The notes below the pieces were generated by a model. The model was not told where the DNA came from and did no database searches. It saw nothing but the letters and a program-made list of their open reading frames with translations. A program made the position numbers and the translations under genes. A stretch of 31,410 nucleotides of DNA from Spongiibacteraceae bacterium UBA5047 (GTDB lineage Bacteria > Pseudomonadota > Gammaproteobacteria > Pseudomonadales > Spongiibacteraceae): contig DIBR01000047.1 of assembly GCA_002415025.1 (NCBI GenBank), positions 1 through 31,410 on the forward strand, given 5' to 3'. Positions 7,364 to 15,472 of the stretch are shown piece by piece (position 1 is the stretch's first letter; each line of letters starts with the position of its first letter).

Positions 7364-8848
7364 TCAGGCGCTTTCCGCCACGGCGCGAATGTGTTCGCCC
7401 TGGGCCGCTGCTGATTTTCTAAGCGCGGCTTCCGGCACCTTCACTTCGACTCGCGGCGGCTGCGCAATACTAGCCTGCAACTCCTCCCAGGCATCCGCCA
7501 GACAAGCGATATAAACATCCGGGTCAGGTAAGGCTTCACGGCAGGCGTTGATACCTATTGTGATATCGTCGCCCCAGCGCGACACGCTATGCACCAAAGA
7601 ACAACCAGGCAACAATGGTGCCAGCGAAAAGCTTTTCAGCATCTCGGCTCCGGCAAAATACAAAGGCACATCGCTGCCCCGAATGCCGGTAATAAAGGTG
7701 TTGTATATCTGGCGGGTACGCTTGCCCATGCGCAGGTAGCTGCTCGCACCAAGGTTGAGTAGCAACGGCGGAACCAGTTCACTGGTCTGGTTCATCAGAG
7801 CAAAACCGCCCTCCGGATCACGCGCCCGGGCCGCGAGTGTTTCCTGTTGCATGGCGCGCAGTCGCTTCAGCGGTGAAGCATAATCCGTGTGCAACCCAAG
7901 GCGCAGCAAGCCAGGCTGCTCACCTTGCTCCCGACTCTGTAACTCGCGCGGCAAGCGCTGGGGGCAACCGGCAACCAGCCCCTGTTCCGGCAGTTCGCCC
8001 TTGCGGTCCAGATACAGTCGCAGGGCGCCACCAATCACGGCAAGCAGTACGTCGCAGAGTGAGCTGCCCGCAACGTGTCGACGCAGCGTTTCGCACTCCC
8101 GGCGATCCAGCGAATAGTGGCTCACTACACGATAACTGGAAGGCACCCGGTTAAAACGGGTAACGCTCACCGCAGGCAGCTCCGGCATGTCCAGCGCCTG
8201 ATGACGTTGCTGGCGGTAGCGACTGTAACCGAGCCGCCACAGCGACCGGCTCTGCCACACACGGCGACCGTTGTTGCGCAGGGCATTCATTAACAACTGC
8301 CCCGCCACCGGAACATTTTCGCGCACACACATCTCCGCACGCGCGTTCTTCGACTCCGTCACCGGCTCCAGCGTGTGCATGCGCATCATCATGTCATTGA
8401 GTGCACCGGCGTCGGCAACGGCGCGGTGAGCCCGCATCACAACGGCAAAACTACCTTTGGGAATGCCCGACAATCCATTCAGCCCCTCGATAATAAAGGC
8501 CTGCCACAGCGGCCGGTCGCGGTGTATAGGAGTCGACTGCAAGCGCGCCAGTTGAAGATTGAACTGATGCCAATTACCGGGCTGGGGCAAAGCCAGCCGG
8601 CGCAAATGGCAATCCACATCAAAATCCGGGTCTTCAATCCAGTAGGGGTGATCCAGCCGGCCCGGCACATTGAGGAGCCTGCGTCTGAAAATAGGATAGT
8701 GTGCAATGCCATTGAGAAAGGCCTGACGTATGGCGGGAAAGCTGTCGTCAGGTTGGCCTTTGTAAATTGCGACAGACGAGATAGCCATGGGCATATCGGG
8801 GCGTTCGATGGCGAGAAAACTACTGCTGATACCGCTGACTTGTTCCAT
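7364..8848 (-). CDS. WS/DGAT-family wax ester synthase/diacylglycerol acyltransferase with altered active-site motif
   Basis: A 494-residue protein of the bacterial WS/DGAT family, which transfers acyl groups from acyl-CoA to fatty alcohols or diacylglycerol at the inner membrane. Visible landmarks are the N-terminal FLAIERPDMPM (where FL..E....M is usual), DRPLWQAFIIEGL (PLW at about 113-115) and DVLLAVIGGALRLYL. The catalytic HHxxxDG motif is replaced by HRAVADA at about residues 141-147: the first His and the Asp remain, but the second, proton-abstracting His is Arg and the Gly is Ala. Activity as an acyltransferase is therefore doubtful. I chose ATG 8848, preceded by GAGG nine bases upstream, over the TTG at 8863. 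Confidence 0.85.
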   Translation of the reverse strand: MEQVSGISSSFLAIERPDMPMAISSVAIYKGQPDDSFPAIRQAFLNGIAHYPIFRRRLLNVPGRLDHPYWIEDPDFDVDCHLRRLALPQPGNWHQFNLQLARLQSTPIHRDRPLWQAFIIEGLNGLSGIPKGSFAVVMRAHRAVADAGALNDMMMRMHTLEPVTESKNARAEMCVRENVPVAGQLLMNALRNNGRRVWQSRSLWRLGYSRYRQQRHQALDMPELPAVSVTRFNRVPSSYRVVSHYSLDRRECETLRRHVAGSSLCDVLLAVIGGALRLYLDRKGELPEQGLVAGCPQRLPRELQSREQGEQPGLLRLGLHTDYASPLKRLRAMQQETLAARARDPEGGFALMNQTSELVPPLLLNLGASSYLRMGKRTRQIYNTFITGIRGSDVPLYFAGAEMLKSFSLAPLLPGCSLVHSVSRWGDDITIGINACREALPDPDVYIACLADAWEELQASIAQPPRVEVKVPEAALRKSAAAQGEHIRAVAESA

Positions 8849-8922
8849 TTTAATTAGCCTCAAATCCGCTGAGCTTGGACTCCAGAAGAGGCTAATAAAG
8901 ATAGCGGATTTGATTCGAATCT

Positions 8923-8974
8923 AAAGCGAAAAAGCCGCCACAATTACCGCTAAAAACGGAAGGCTTTTTGCTTT
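8923..8974 (-). terminator. Terminator hairpin after the enoyl-CoA hydratase gene
   Basis: AAAAAGCC (8929-8936) pairs with GGCTTTTT (8962-8969), extended by AAAGC/GCTTT across one bulged G. Read on the minus strand the stem ends in a T-rich stretch. It lies 18 bases past the hydratase stop and upstream of the WS/DGAT start, so it would separate those two same-strand genes. Confidence 0.55.
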
Positions 8975-8991
8975 ACGTCATATGCCCGTAA

Positions 8992-9798
8992 CTACTGCCC
9001 GGTAAACTCCGGCTTGCGCTTTTCCTTGAAGGCTTTGGGACCCTCGCGCGCATCTTTTGACATCATGACCGCACCGGCTTGCTCCATCTCAAGAGTGAAG
9101 GCTTCAGACCACGGCAGCGTGTGCGAGTCGATCACCGTTTTCTTGATAGCCTGCATGGCCAGCGGCGCATTGCCGGCAACAATCTCGGCCAGCGCCTGCG
9201 CTCGCGCCAGCAATTCAGCCGCCGGCACTACCTCCGAAATCAGGCCAATCTGTTGCGCCGTTTGTGCATCAATGGGCTCTGCCGTGAGTAGCAGCTTCAT
9301 GGCGTGTGCGTAGGGAAGCTGGCGAGCCAGTCGCACCATGCTGCCTGCCCCCGGTACGATGCCGGATTTCGGTTCAGGCAAACCAAAAATAGCCGTGTCG
9401 GCGGCAAGACGAATATCCGTGGCCTGCAGAATTTCGCAGCCACCGCCCAGAGCACGGCCATTAATCGCTGCAATCACCGGTTTATAGAGCGGCTCACCCT
9501 TGAGCATAACCTTGTCCATAATCATCGGGTCGGCCAGCAGTTTTTCTTCAATCTCGTTGGCAGGCTCGCGGGCGCCGGTCCACAGGGGAATAACGCCGCC
9601 CAGATCGCCGCCACAGCAGAAGTCTTCATTCCCGCTGGCGGTTAATACGGCAACGCGTATCTCGTCGTTGCTGCGCACTTCGTCCCAGTATTCGGCGAGG
9701 CGCACAAACACTTCTGCGTTCATGGTGTTTTTCGCATCAGGGCGATTCAGGGTAATCCAGGCGATGGGGCCCTGTTGCTCGAACAAAACGGCTGACAT
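8992..9798 (-). CDS. Enoyl-CoA hydratase/isomerase family protein
   Basis: A 268-residue crotonase-fold protein. The oxyanion-hole and CoA region (GNEDFCCGGDLGG), the GRALGGGCEILQATDIRLA block carrying the first catalytic-type Glu, and FGLPEPKSGIVPGAG carrying the second Glu are all present, so hydratase activity on an enoyl-CoA is plausible. The usual family length is 255-270. The start is ATG 9798, with AGAGGA seven bases upstream. It is on the same strand as the haloalkane-dehalogenase-like and KAS III genes, but a REP pair separates it from them, so it may not be cotranscribed. It probably belongs to the fatty-acid or isoprenoid/steroid side-chain catabolic set that includes the acyl-CoA dehydrogenases at 12.9-15.3 kb. 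Confidence 0.9.
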   Translation of the reverse strand: MSAVLFEQQGPIAWITLNRPDAKNTMNAEVFVRLAEYWDEVRSNDEIRVAVLTASGNEDFCCGGDLGGVIPLWTGAREPANEIEEKLLADPMIMDKVMLKGEPLYKPVIAAINGRALGGGCEILQATDIRLAADTAIFGLPEPKSGIVPGAGSMVRLARQLPYAHAMKLLLTAEPIDAQTAQQIGLISEVVPAAELLARAQALAEIVAGNAPLAMQAIKKTVIDSHTLPWSEAFTLEMEQAGAVMMSKDAREGPKAFKEKRKPEFTGQ

Positions 9799-9870
9799 GG
9801 GGTTCCTCTTTTTATGTGTGATCTACAGGGTCTGTAAAAGATTATCGACTTCGCTGGTAACCTCATCTAT

Positions 9871-9933
9871 TCGCCAGCAAGGCTGGCTCCTACACGATGC
9901 CGAAGTACTTGTAGGAGCCAGCCCTGCTGGCGA
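9871..9933. repeat. Inverted pair of REP-like elements, family A (REPIN-like)
   Basis: Two 24-nt arms, 9871-9894 and 9910-9933, are reverse complements at 23 of 24 positions and enclose a 15-base spacer. The core reads GGCTGGCTCCTACA. Arms of this sort (TGTAGGAGCCAGC... with internal complementarity) resemble pseudomonad REP sequences, which occur as inverted pairs and are moved by RAYT transposases. Related single copies lie at 20330-20356 and 23247-23270. Confidence 0.8.
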
Positions 9934-9942
9934 GCCCCCAAA

Positions 9943-10893
9943 CTAGTTTGCGCTGTCGCTTAGTACGGCCAACACCACCTCTGCCAGTGCACTGCCCTGC
10001 TCTTCCTGCACAAAGTGGCCAGCGCCTGCAATTGTTGTGTGCCAACGGTTGTTTGCGCCGGGAATGCGCCGGCGAAACACCTCTGCCCACGCCGCCGTGC
10101 TCGGGTCACTGTCGCTGAAAGCGGTCACAAAAGGCTTATGCCAACTTTCCAGAAGCTTCCAGACTTCGCGGTTTGCTGCGCATCCGGGCATGGATTCGCG
10201 AATCGGTATCAGGCCGGGAAACTCCAGTACCGCAGCTTTGTAGCTGGCATCGGGAAAAGGTGCATCGTAAGCGGCCTTTTCTTCGTCAGTTAAAGCATTC
10301 ACGCACACGCCATTGACGATTTCCGCCACAGGCAAATCATCGGCCGCTGCGGTCATCGCCGCCCAGTTTTCTATCAACTCACCAGGCCAGCCGGCGATGC
10401 CTTTAGGCGGAGCCTCACAATTGGGCAGCAGGGTATTGGCCGCCACCACCGCGCTAAACCGCTCGGGCATTCGGGCCAGCGTACTGAGCCCGATCGGGCC
10501 ACCCCAGTCCTGACAAAGCAGAAGAACATTCTGCAAATCGAGAGCCCGCACAAAGTCTGACAGCCAGTTTACAAAACCGGCGTAACTGTAGTCGCTCCGC
10601 TCGGCTAACTTGTCGGAACGGCCAAAGCCAATATGGTCCGGTGCAATCGCCCGGTAGCCGGCAGCGGCCACCGCCGCGATCACGTGTCGGTAGGCAAAAC
10701 TCCAGCTGGGCTCGCCATGCAACATAAGCACCACGGGGGCGTCGCGCGGGCCTTCATCAATATAGGCCATACGCAATGAGCCGGCAGCATGGGCAAGCGT
10801 GTGATAACGAGGTTCAAAGGGGAAATCCGGCAGCGCAGTAAAGCGCTGCTCGGGGGTGCGTAGAGGGCTTGGCGGCACGGGTCCCGAGGTCAT
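9943..10893 (-). CDS. Haloalkane dehalogenase-like alpha/beta hydrolase
   Basis: A 316-residue alpha/beta hydrolase. It carries HGEPSWSFAYRHVI (oxyanion and halide region, about 59-72), the nucleophile elbow CQDWGGPIGL with Asp at about 129 followed by Trp, a FSDSDP segment offering the acid, and GAGHFVQEE with the catalytic His. This HGEPxW plus QDWGG layout is that of subfamily I haloalkane dehalogenases (DhlA). Beta-lactone decarboxylases (OleB) come from the same superfamily and are an alternative given the adjacent KAS III gene, but no oleC or oleD is in the window. The start is ATG 10893, 7 bases after the KAS III stop; the open frame further upstream only overlaps that gene. The two genes form an operon. 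Confidence 0.85.
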   Translation of the reverse strand: MTSGPVPPSPLRTPEQRFTALPDFPFEPRYHTLAHAAGSLRMAYIDEGPRDAPVVLMLHGEPSWSFAYRHVIAAVAAAGYRAIAPDHIGFGRSDKLAERSDYSYAGFVNWLSDFVRALDLQNVLLLCQDWGGPIGLSTLARMPERFSAVVAANTLLPNCEAPPKGIAGWPGELIENWAAMTAAADDLPVAEIVNGVCVNALTDEEKAAYDAPFPDASYKAAVLEFPGLIPIRESMPGCAANREVWKLLESWHKPFVTAFSDSDPSTAAWAEVFRRRIPGANNRWHTTIAGAGHFVQEEQGSALAEVVLAVLSDSAN

Positions 10894-10900
10894 AGCAGAC

Positions 10901-11986
10901 TCAGACTTCGTTTGCCTTGCGGCTTCCATCGACCCAGGGCTGCAGCAATTCCAGCGCGGTTTTGTCGCAGGCAGGCAGTTCATCGTCACATTCGCCCAGC
11001 GGGGTTATCCGGTCACCCCATTTCACCAGGCAGGCGCCCCAGGTAAGACCGGCACCAAAAGCCGCGGCCATGAGGTTATCGCCGGGCTTGATGCGCCCCT
11101 GCTCAAGAGCCTCACAGAGCGCAACCGGCACGGTGGCCGCCGAGGTATTGCCATACTTTTCAATGTTCACCATGACCTTGTCCATCGGCGCGTTCAGACG
11201 CTTGGCCAGGGTTTCGATAATACGGATATTAGCCTGATGCGGGATAACGAGGTCGATGTCTTCTGGCTTCATTTCCAGCTTTTCAAGCACGGTGTTCATG
11301 GCAAAGCCCATGCCGCGCACTGCGCGCTTGAATATCTCCTGCCCTTCAAAGTTAATGGCGTACAGGCCGTCAACCGTATCGGCAAAGCGTTCCCGCACCG
11401 AGCCCGAGTCACTGGCCATAAGGATGTCTCTGGCGTCGCCGTCACAGCCGAGTTTGTCGGCCAGCAGGCCACTGGCGGTGTCACTTGGCTCCACAATCAC
11501 GGCGCCGGCAGCGTCGCCAAACAAAACCGAGACTTCGCGCATCGTCCAGTCCAGATAGAACGGAATGCCGTCGACACCAATCACCATTACCCGCTCTACG
11601 CTGCCGGAGCGCACCATCGCGGTCGCAAGACTCAGACCATAAACAAAGCCCGTGCAGGCGGCATTGAGGTCAAAAACGGCGGCATTTTTGGCACCTAGTT
11701 GATCCTGCACCGCCGAGGCGCCATTGGGAATCATATTGTCCGGCACGGCCGTGGCCAGAATAATCATATCCAGGTCTTCAGCCTTCAAACCGGCAGCGGC
11801 CAACGCCCGCTTGCCCGCCAACGCCGCCAGCTCAGAGTATTTCACGTGCGTAATACGCCGCTCCCTGATACCCGTGCGGCTGGTAATCCATTCGTCTGAG
11901 GTATCCATGATGGTCGTCAGATCGGCATTGGTCAGAACGGCTGGCGGCAGGCACTTGCCCCAGCCAGTGATGTTGGCAAATCTCAT
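10901..11986 (-). CDS. 3-oxoacyl-ACP synthase III (FabH-like, KAS III)
   Basis: A 361-residue thiolase-fold synthase. The catalytic triad is recognisable: Cys at about 111 in NAACTGFVYGL, His in IPHQANIRI, and Asn in YGNTSAATVPVAL. The opening (DEWITSRTGIRERR) is typical of FabH and its relatives, which condense an acyl-CoA with malonyl-ACP. It is longer than FabH (about 317), with a C-terminal extension of about 40 residues after VKWGDR containing DDELPACDK. It lies outside any fatty-acid synthesis cluster and shares an operon with a haloalkane-dehalogenase-like hydrolase, so a specialised condensing role is likelier than housekeeping FabH. The start used is ATG 11986; a TTG at 11995 is also in frame and neither has a clear ribosome binding site. 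Confidence 0.85.
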   Translation of the reverse strand: MRFANITGWGKCLPPAVLTNADLTTIMDTSDEWITSRTGIRERRITHVKYSELAALAGKRALAAAGLKAEDLDMIILATAVPDNMIPNGASAVQDQLGAKNAAVFDLNAACTGFVYGLSLATAMVRSGSVERVMVIGVDGIPFYLDWTMREVSVLFGDAAGAVIVEPSDTASGLLADKLGCDGDARDILMASDSGSVRERFADTVDGLYAINFEGQEIFKRAVRGMGFAMNTVLEKLEMKPEDIDLVIPHQANIRIIETLAKRLNAPMDKVMVNIEKYGNTSAATVPVALCEALEQGRIKPGDNLMAAAFGAGLTWGACLVKWGDRITPLGECDDELPACDKTALELLQPWVDGSRKANEV

Positions 11987-12176
11987 GGTGATCAACTTTT
12001 ACGACTGAAAGTGCCTGAGATTATGCAACAGCGTGCATCTACGTGCTATCCCGATTCCGGTCAAAGCGCTCCCGATAGGGGTCAGCAACGCCGTTATATG
12101 TATTTTCACTACTATGACTGCAACCGCGACTGGGGCATATTCAGCCAATATCACAAATTAAACAGGGTTGTGACGT

Positions 12177-12788
12177 ATGGAAATGGTCAGCAGACGGTGG
12201 GGCAGCGGCGCCCGCGTGGACAATGTCGATACCGGCAAGAAAAAACTGTTGAAGGCGGCCATCACCTGCTTTGTGGGCAAGGGAATTCAAGCCACTACCA
12301 TCGAAGACATAGCCAACGCTGCCAACGTCACCCGGCGCACTGTATACCGCTATTACAATGGCAAAAGCGAGCTGATTGCCGCCGTAATCGACCTTGAGCG
12401 CCGGCAGCTTTTCAAACAGCTGCATCGTGTTTGTGAGCCCTTTGAACATGATTTCGCGCGTATGCTGGAAGAATGCATGGCCTGCGCTGCGGAAATACTG
12501 TCGGTCTCTGCGGGCGGGGCCGACCTGCTCTCGGGCGGCAATACCGTAGAGGCTCTGCCACACATTCTGAGCGAAGATTCGCACCGGGATTGGGAAGAGC
12601 TTTTCTATACCCCCTACCAGCGCTACCGCCACAACCACCCCGACGTACACTCGCTGACCCATATCATCGAGTTGACCGGGCGGCTGGTGCTGTCCTTTCG
12701 CTATGTGCCCGGCGACCCGAATGCAATCCGCCACGCGGTGCGCGCCTTTATGTCACTCACACCGTCCAGCCCCCCTCACTCCGGCTAG
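12177..12788 (+). CDS. TetR/AcrR family transcriptional regulator
   Basis: A 203-residue regulator. After a 20-residue leader, the TetR DNA-binding domain runs LLKAAITCFVGKGIQATTIED then IANAANVTRRTVYRYYNGKSEL (helix-turn-helix at about 43-62). The C-terminal ligand domain has no recognisable signature. It is divergent from the KAS III/hydrolase pair, with 190 bp between them, and is followed by the two acyl-CoA dehydrogenase genes on the same strand 139 bp downstream. It therefore probably represses one or both of these lipid gene sets in response to an acyl-CoA or related compound; that is inference. No clean palindromic operator is evident in the divergent gap, only a weak ATATT/AATAT repeat around 12138-12152. 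Confidence 0.88.
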   Translation: MEMVSRRWGSGARVDNVDTGKKKLLKAAITCFVGKGIQATTIEDIANAANVTRRTVYRYYNGKSELIAAVIDLERRQLFKQLHRVCEPFEHDFARMLEECMACAAEILSVSAGGADLLSGGNTVEALPHILSEDSHRDWEELFYTPYQRYRHNHPDVHSLTHIIELTGRLVLSFRYVPGDPNAIRHAVRAFMSLTPSSPPHSG

Positions 12789-12927
12789 CTGCCCCATCCA
12801 AAGCCGAAACCCGTGCCAAAGCGCTGACCCGATCTGGCAGCCTTGACGGTGGTTTTTGCCATTGTTCGCCTGCGGACCTGGCGCTAAGCTCTCCTCTCAA
12901 TTTGGGCTCTATATTCGGGAGCAGAGC

Positions 12928-14040
12928 ATGAACTTCGATTTCTCTGAAGATCAGAAATTTATTCAGGAGCAGGCGCGCAACTTCCTCAGCGCCGAATGCA
13001 CAACAGCACGTGTGCGCAAAACGTTGGAAGGCGAGCAGGATTACGATCAGGCGCTTTGGGCCCAGATAGTGGAACTTGGCTGGCCCGCCACCGCCATCAG
13101 CGAAGATCAGGGCGGGCTCGGGCTCGGCTATCTGGAACTCTGCGTTATCGCCGAGGAAATGGGCCGCGCGCTGGCGCCGGTACCGTTTATAGCCTCGGTT
13201 TATCTCGCCACCGAAGCAATCAAACTCGCCGCCGGCAAGGCACAACAGGACGCATGGCTGCCGCAGCTCGCCGTCGGCGAATGGATAGGCTGTCTGGCCA
13301 GCGTTGAACAGGCCGGCGCCTTCAACCCGGAGGCCCTGAAGTGCAGCGTTACTGACGGCAAGCTAACCGGCACCAAAACGGCCGTTCTGCACGGCGCCAT
13401 TGCCGACAAGGCTATCGTCGTTGCCACTGAAGGCGGAAAACCCGGCCTGTACCTGGTCGAACTGTCGCAAGCTGCGGTGTCGCGCAAAGCCCTGAAATGC
13501 CTCGACCCGACCCAACCACTCGCCGAGCTGGTGTTTGATCAGGCCGACGCCGAGAAGCTCGCGGGCGACATCGACGCCATTGCGGCCATCAGCAAGATTT
13601 ACGACCGCGCGGCGGTGTTATTGTCCTTCGAACAAATAGGCGGCTGCGATGCGGCGCTCAACATGGCCAAGGAATATACCAGCGCACGCTATGCCTTTGG
13701 CCGTCAGGTCGCCTCCTTCCAGGCTATTAAACACAAATTGGCCGACATGTTTGTCGCCAAGGAACTGGCTCGCTCCAATGCCTATTACGGTGCCTGGGCG
13801 CTGTCGGTCAACGCCGACGAACTTCCACTATCGGCAGCCACCGCCCGCGTCAGTGCAATTGATGCCTACTACCAGTGCAGCAAGGAAAACATTCAGGCCC
13901 ATGGCGGCATGGGTTTTACCTGGGAGTTTGACTGCCACCTTTATTATCGTCGCGCGCAGGCATTGTCGTTGACGCTGGGTGGCAGCCCCTACTGGAAAGA
14001 ATTGCTGGTTGAGCGCCTGCTCAACGCTAACGCGGCCTGA
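12928..14040 (+). CDS. Acyl-CoA dehydrogenase family protein (subunit 1 of a pair)
   Basis: A 370-residue flavoprotein of the acyl-CoA dehydrogenase fold: N-terminal helical domain (MNFDFSEDQKFIQEQARNF), a poorly conserved middle beta domain, then the C-terminal helical bundle (ARYAFGRQVASFQAIKHKLA, IQAHGGMGFTWE). The catalytic Glu seen in medium-chain enzymes within a YEGT motif is missing; the equivalent stretch reads TLGGSPYW. The next gene encodes a second dehydrogenase, with only 14 bp between them, so an alpha2-beta2 enzyme like the heteromeric steroid side-chain dehydrogenases (FadE26-FadE27 type) is plausible. The start is ATG 12928, with GGGAG eight bases upstream; the longer open frame from 12856 has no ribosome binding site. 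Confidence 0.9.
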   Translation: MNFDFSEDQKFIQEQARNFLSAECTTARVRKTLEGEQDYDQALWAQIVELGWPATAISEDQGGLGLGYLELCVIAEEMGRALAPVPFIASVYLATEAIKLAAGKAQQDAWLPQLAVGEWIGCLASVEQAGAFNPEALKCSVTDGKLTGTKTAVLHGAIADKAIVVATEGGKPGLYLVELSQAAVSRKALKCLDPTQPLAELVFDQADAEKLAGDIDAIAAISKIYDRAAVLLSFEQIGGCDAALNMAKEYTSARYAFGRQVASFQAIKHKLADMFVAKELARSNAYYGAWALSVNADELPLSAATARVSAIDAYYQCSKENIQAHGGMGFTWEFDCHLYYRRAQALSLTLGGSPYWKELLVERLLNANAA

Positions 14041-14054
14041 AAGGAGAGAATCTG

Positions 14055-15278
14055 ATGGATTTTAAAGACAGCCCGGAACAGGCCGAATTTCGCGCAGAAG
14101 TGCAGGCCTGGCTGAAAGCCAATGCCAAGCCGAAAACCAAAGACACCGTACGCGGTAGCCAGGAAAACCGCTATAAAGAGGCTAAAGCCTGGTACAAAAA
14201 AGTGTTTGATGCGGGCTACGCCTGCATTGCCTGGCCGAAGGAATACGGCGGTGCCGGCCTCAGCCAGATTCACAAGGTTATCTGGTCACAGGAAGTCGAA
14301 AAGTACGACGAGCCGGACGGCTACTTCGTCATCGGCCAAGGCAACTGCGGGCCGGCCATGATGCACTTTGCTACCGAGCAGCAAAAAACCGAATTGCTGC
14401 CGCGCATGGCTTCGGCCGAAGACGTCTGGTGTCAGCTATTTTCCGAACCCAGCGCCGGCTCGGATGTAGCAGGCCTGCGCACCAAAGCGCAGCTGCAAGG
14501 AGACAAATGGATCATCAACGGCCAGAAAATCTGGACCTCCGGTGCCCAGCATTCTGACTACGGTGTCATCCTGTGCCGAACAGACCCGGACGTATCCAAG
14601 TATCGCGGCATGACCATGTTCTTTATCGACATGAAACAGCCCGGCGTAGACGTGCAACCCATCACGCAAATGGACGGCGGCTCCCATTTCAACGAAGTGT
14701 TCTTTAACAATGCCGAAATTCCCGACTCACAACGCCTCGGCGACGTTGGTGGCGGCTGGGGCGCAGCCCTGCTGGTATTGATGAACGAGCGTCTGGCCAT
14801 TTCAGGCATCCAGCCCGACGGCTTTCCCGAACTGCTCAAACTGGTTCAGTCGCTGGACATTGACGGTGAGCCCGCACGCAACAACCCTCTGGTTCGTGAG
14901 CGCCTCGCGCACTGGTACTGCCAGCATGCAGGCTTGAAAGCCTCGACCAACCGCATGCTGACCGCCGTTGCCAAAGGTGGCATCCCCGGCGCAGAAGCCG
15001 CGCTGGGGAAACTGGTGGGCGCGGTCATGAATCAGGATATCGCCAACTATGTTCTGCAACTGCTGGGGGATACCGGCGCGATCAGCGACGAATCACTCGC
15101 CGAGCAACATGCGCATTTCCAGAATACCGTGATGTTTGCGCCCGGCATTCGCCTGGCGGGCGGTACTGACGAGGTAATGCGCAATATCATTGCCGAGCAG
15201 GTGTTGGGCCTGCCGCAGGAACCTCGTGCCGATAAAGGCATCGCCTTCAAGGATATTCCTTCGGGCAATCAGGGCTAG
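14055..15278 (+). CDS. Acyl-CoA dehydrogenase family protein (subunit 2 of a pair)
   Basis: A 407-residue acyl-CoA dehydrogenase with a well-kept beta domain: WCQLFSEPSAGSDVAGLRT (FAD/substrate region, about residues 125-143) and INGQKIWTSGAQHSDYGV. The C-terminal segment where medium-chain enzymes carry catalytic Glu reads LAGGTDEVMRN, with Gly instead. A Glu in LVLMNERLAISG is a candidate base at the isovaleryl-CoA-dehydrogenase/FadE26-type position. With its neighbour it probably forms a heterotetramer acting on a bulky or branched acyl-CoA. A strong AAAGGAGAG precedes the ATG. A perfect 12-bp hairpin follows the stop. Confidence 0.92.
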   Translation: MDFKDSPEQAEFRAEVQAWLKANAKPKTKDTVRGSQENRYKEAKAWYKKVFDAGYACIAWPKEYGGAGLSQIHKVIWSQEVEKYDEPDGYFVIGQGNCGPAMMHFATEQQKTELLPRMASAEDVWCQLFSEPSAGSDVAGLRTKAQLQGDKWIINGQKIWTSGAQHSDYGVILCRTDPDVSKYRGMTMFFIDMKQPGVDVQPITQMDGGSHFNEVFFNNAEIPDSQRLGDVGGGWGAALLVLMNERLAISGIQPDGFPELLKLVQSLDIDGEPARNNPLVRERLAHWYCQHAGLKASTNRMLTAVAKGGIPGAEAALGKLVGAVMNQDIANYVLQLLGDTGAISDESLAEQHAHFQNTVMFAPGIRLAGGTDEVMRNIIAEQVLGLPQEPRADKGIAFKDIPSGNQG

Positions 15279-15291
15279 GTTGTCATCCAAT

Positions 15292-15318
15292 GCCCCGGAG
15301 CAGCCCCTGCTCCGGGGC
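15292..15318 (+). terminator. Terminator-like hairpin after the acyl-CoA dehydrogenase operon
   Basis: GCCCCGGAGCAG (15292-15303) and CTGCTCCGGGGC (15307-15318) pair perfectly over 12 bp with a CCC loop, 13 bases after the stop codon. No T-run follows, so termination may be Rho-assisted. Confidence 0.65.
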
Positions 15319-15348
15319 CACCCCCGCCCGGCCAATCTGAAGCCTGTG

Positions 15349-15415
15349 TACGGGTAAACCCCTACATAAACTGATGTTTCACCGGATTATCCTGCTGGCA
15401 GTCACGTCCTACACT
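15349..15415 (+). promoter_or_regulatory. Twin promoter module 1 (inverted repeat, CACCGGATTA box, -10)
   Basis: TACGGGTAAACCCCTA (15349-15364) is an imperfect inverted repeat. After 15 bases comes CACCGGATTA (15380-15389), and after 20 more TACACT (15410-15415), a likely -10 element. Module 2 at 15783 repeats the same boxes with identical spacing, which argues for a real regulated promoter. The first small gene starts 57 bases downstream. The palindrome would lie around -65, an activator position. Confidence 0.65.
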
Positions 15416-15472
15416 ACAGGCAATCGCTGTTTAACGCCCGGCACCGCAAGCGGCAATAGCATGGGGAAAATT

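Noticed and set aside
12138..12152. ATATT-AATAT repeat as operator of the TetR gene at 12177
   Set aside because: The arms are only 5 bp in AT-rich promoter sequence and no second copy is seen, so it is not listed as a feature.
11987..12176. CATAAT-like -10 for the KAS III gene around 12020
   Set aside because: No matching -35 and no extended -10; such hexamers are expected by chance in this AT-richer gap.
12757..13245. 162-codon minus-strand frame
   Set aside because: Antisense shadow of the first acyl-CoA dehydrogenase, whose protein has clear family motifs.
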